Assembly: GCA_001972305.1 (NCBI GenBank)
Contig: BDDD01005897.1
Coordinates: 2,984 to 66,983 of the forward strand
Origin: Cephalotus follicularis
Lineage: Eukaryota > Streptophyta > Magnoliopsida > Oxalidales > Cephalotaceae
Reading direction: 5' to 3'
Length of the DNA stretch: 64,000 nt
This document shows, piece by piece, positions 63,066 to 64,000 of this stretch. The translations under genes were made by a program, and so were the position numbers. Under the pieces are notes generated by a model, which was given only the letters and a program-made list of their open reading frames with translations, was not told the DNA's origin and did no database searches. Each line of letters opens with the position of its first letter. Within the stretch, counting starts at the first letter, position 1.

Positions 63066-64000
63066 TGTTTTTGGCTTTTGCCACCCCGTTAATTGCATTA
63101 ACATATGTTATTTCGATGATTAACAAACATATATTACTTGTATGCATAATTCTCTGAGTTATCACTTCATATACTCACTTGATCTTGTGTCCAAAGTGTG
63201 CAAAAGGCTATTTCTGCAGGTACAGGGCAATCCAGCCGACTGCCAAGGTTGGGCAGCCGACTGCCAAGGATGAGTAGTCGACTGCCATGGGATGAGTAGC
63301 CGATTGGTTCATCAAACAACTCCAGGAACTGCAGGAACACTTGATCCAGCCGACTGCCATAGGGGATCAGTCGACTGCCAGGCCAAGACAGCCGACTGCC
63401 AAGGAGGCCCAGTCGACTGCCAAGGGTGACAATTTCAGGCAGTAGCTTCTGTATCTTCACAACACCTCATCCAGCCGACTGAAGCAGGGCACCAGTAGAC
63501 TTCTAGGGGCAACCAGTCGACTGCCAAGAAATCCAACCGACTGTCACCATTTGTGCAACATTTGGCAGTAGCTTCTGTAAGTCCAATTTTAGCTCAACCA
63601 GCCGACTGGAACAGAGCACCAGCCGACTGCCAGGCTCCACCAGCCGACTGCCCAGAGGAAGCAGTCGACTGCCTCCATCTAATGGCTATATTTGAAATAC
63701 ATGCCATAAAATCCAACTGACTGCCCAAGGAATCCAACCGACTGGATTGTACCAGAACTTTAAAAATAGATCCTTTGGAAGCACAAGTATATAAGCCAAA
63801 GTTGAGCTCTTGCACAAGTGATCAAGCATTCAAAGTGAAAATACATTCAAGGCATATCAAGCTAACTTCTAAGCATCCAAAACATCAAAAGAGATCACAT
63901 CAAAGCAATTACACTCATTACAAAGCCTTTACATTTCACATTTTCTATCACTAAGAGCTTTATGAGTTTTGAGCTTTATTGTAAACAAATTCGTTGTGAA
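63066..64000 (+). mobile_element. 5' part of a long SIRE-like LTR, running off the window
   Basis: It opens TGTTTTTGGCTTTTGCC and then ttatttcgatgattaacaaa, which parallels the opening of the SIRE-like LTR at 49686 (ttggttttgatgataacaaa). It carries the GACTGCC array and, further on, 'agtatataagcc', probably the TATA box of the LTR promoter (about 63786), followed by 'caagtgatcaagc' style leader. Neither the right end nor any coding region is in view. Confidence 0.7.
63225..63750 (+). repeat. CAGCCGACTGCC / CAGTCGACTGCC word array
   Basis: About 18 copies of ca(g/a)(c/t)cgactgcc with 5-40 base spacers. The core cgactg varies little, the spacers vary strongly. Unit spacing is irregular, so this is a dispersed-word array, not a simple tandem repeat. 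Confidence 0.88.

Noticed and set aside
63225..63750. CRISPR-like or direct-repeat origin look of the GACTGCC array
   Set aside because: Spacing is irregular, words are short, and the sequence is inside a plant LTR.

Overview
This is nuclear DNA from a flowering plant, almost certainly a eudicot. The evidence is intron-rich genes with GT/AG junctions and plant-type proteins (a casein kinase 1-like kinase, a xyloglucan endotransglucosylase/hydrolase, a glyoxal-oxidase relative, a Bin3-type RNA methyltransferase). AT-rich intergenic DNA and layered plant LTR retrotransposons (Ty1/copia and Ty3/gypsy) fit this. I cannot name the species.

Layout. 1-2031: end of a very long GC-rich LTR. 2032-5834: non-coding retroelement interior and a copia-type 3' LTR. 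7172-10662 (+): complete eight-exon Bin3/MEPCE-type RNA methyltransferase gene. 11226-11932: large MITE-like element. 15041-18752 (-): casein kinase 1-like gene, all frames consistent, but lacking the exon that normally carries helix C. 19.1-21.6 kb: MITE and an imperfect tandem duplication. 21997-23056 (-): last two exons of a cohesin SCC3/STAG-like gene without the rest. 25137-28186: 3.05-kb solo LTR. 29066-34170: non-autonomous Tat-like element with two internal tandem arrays, its 5' LTR split by a 2.2-kb solo LTR. 34171-36160: deleted Tekay-like gypsy element. 36765-44413: decayed copia element split by a 2.66-kb solo LTR. 44723-45124 (+): TMEM234-like membrane protein. 45429-47022 (-): complete XTH gene. 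47600-55100 (-): decayed Tekay-like gypsy element split by two solo LTRs. 55267-60594 (-): broken glyoxal-oxidase-like gene containing a large insertion with a CACTA-type terminus. 58123-59405 and 61788-63065: 1.28-kb direct repeat carrying a Tat-type LTR. 63066-64000: start of another long LTR rich in GACTGCC words.

Four genes look expressible (Bin3 methyltransferase, CK1-like kinase, TMEM234-like, XTH), the kinase with a doubt over function. They are unrelated housekeeping or cell-wall genes in separate islands, not a pathway. The rest is mostly nested transposable elements. Five internal LTR insertions were delimited by target-site duplications (three perfect 5-bp, one 4/5, one 5-bp with degenerate LTR ends), and each is a lone LTR. 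The region has therefore lost much retrotransposon DNA by LTR-LTR recombination.

I found no bacterial-type system, CRISPR array, rRNA or intact tRNA gene. The observations most worth a second look are the precise loss of one CK1 exon with an in-frame read-through of the fused intron remnant, the lineage-specific short-word arrays inside several LTRs, and the 41-bp and 25-bp arrays in the Tat-like element.
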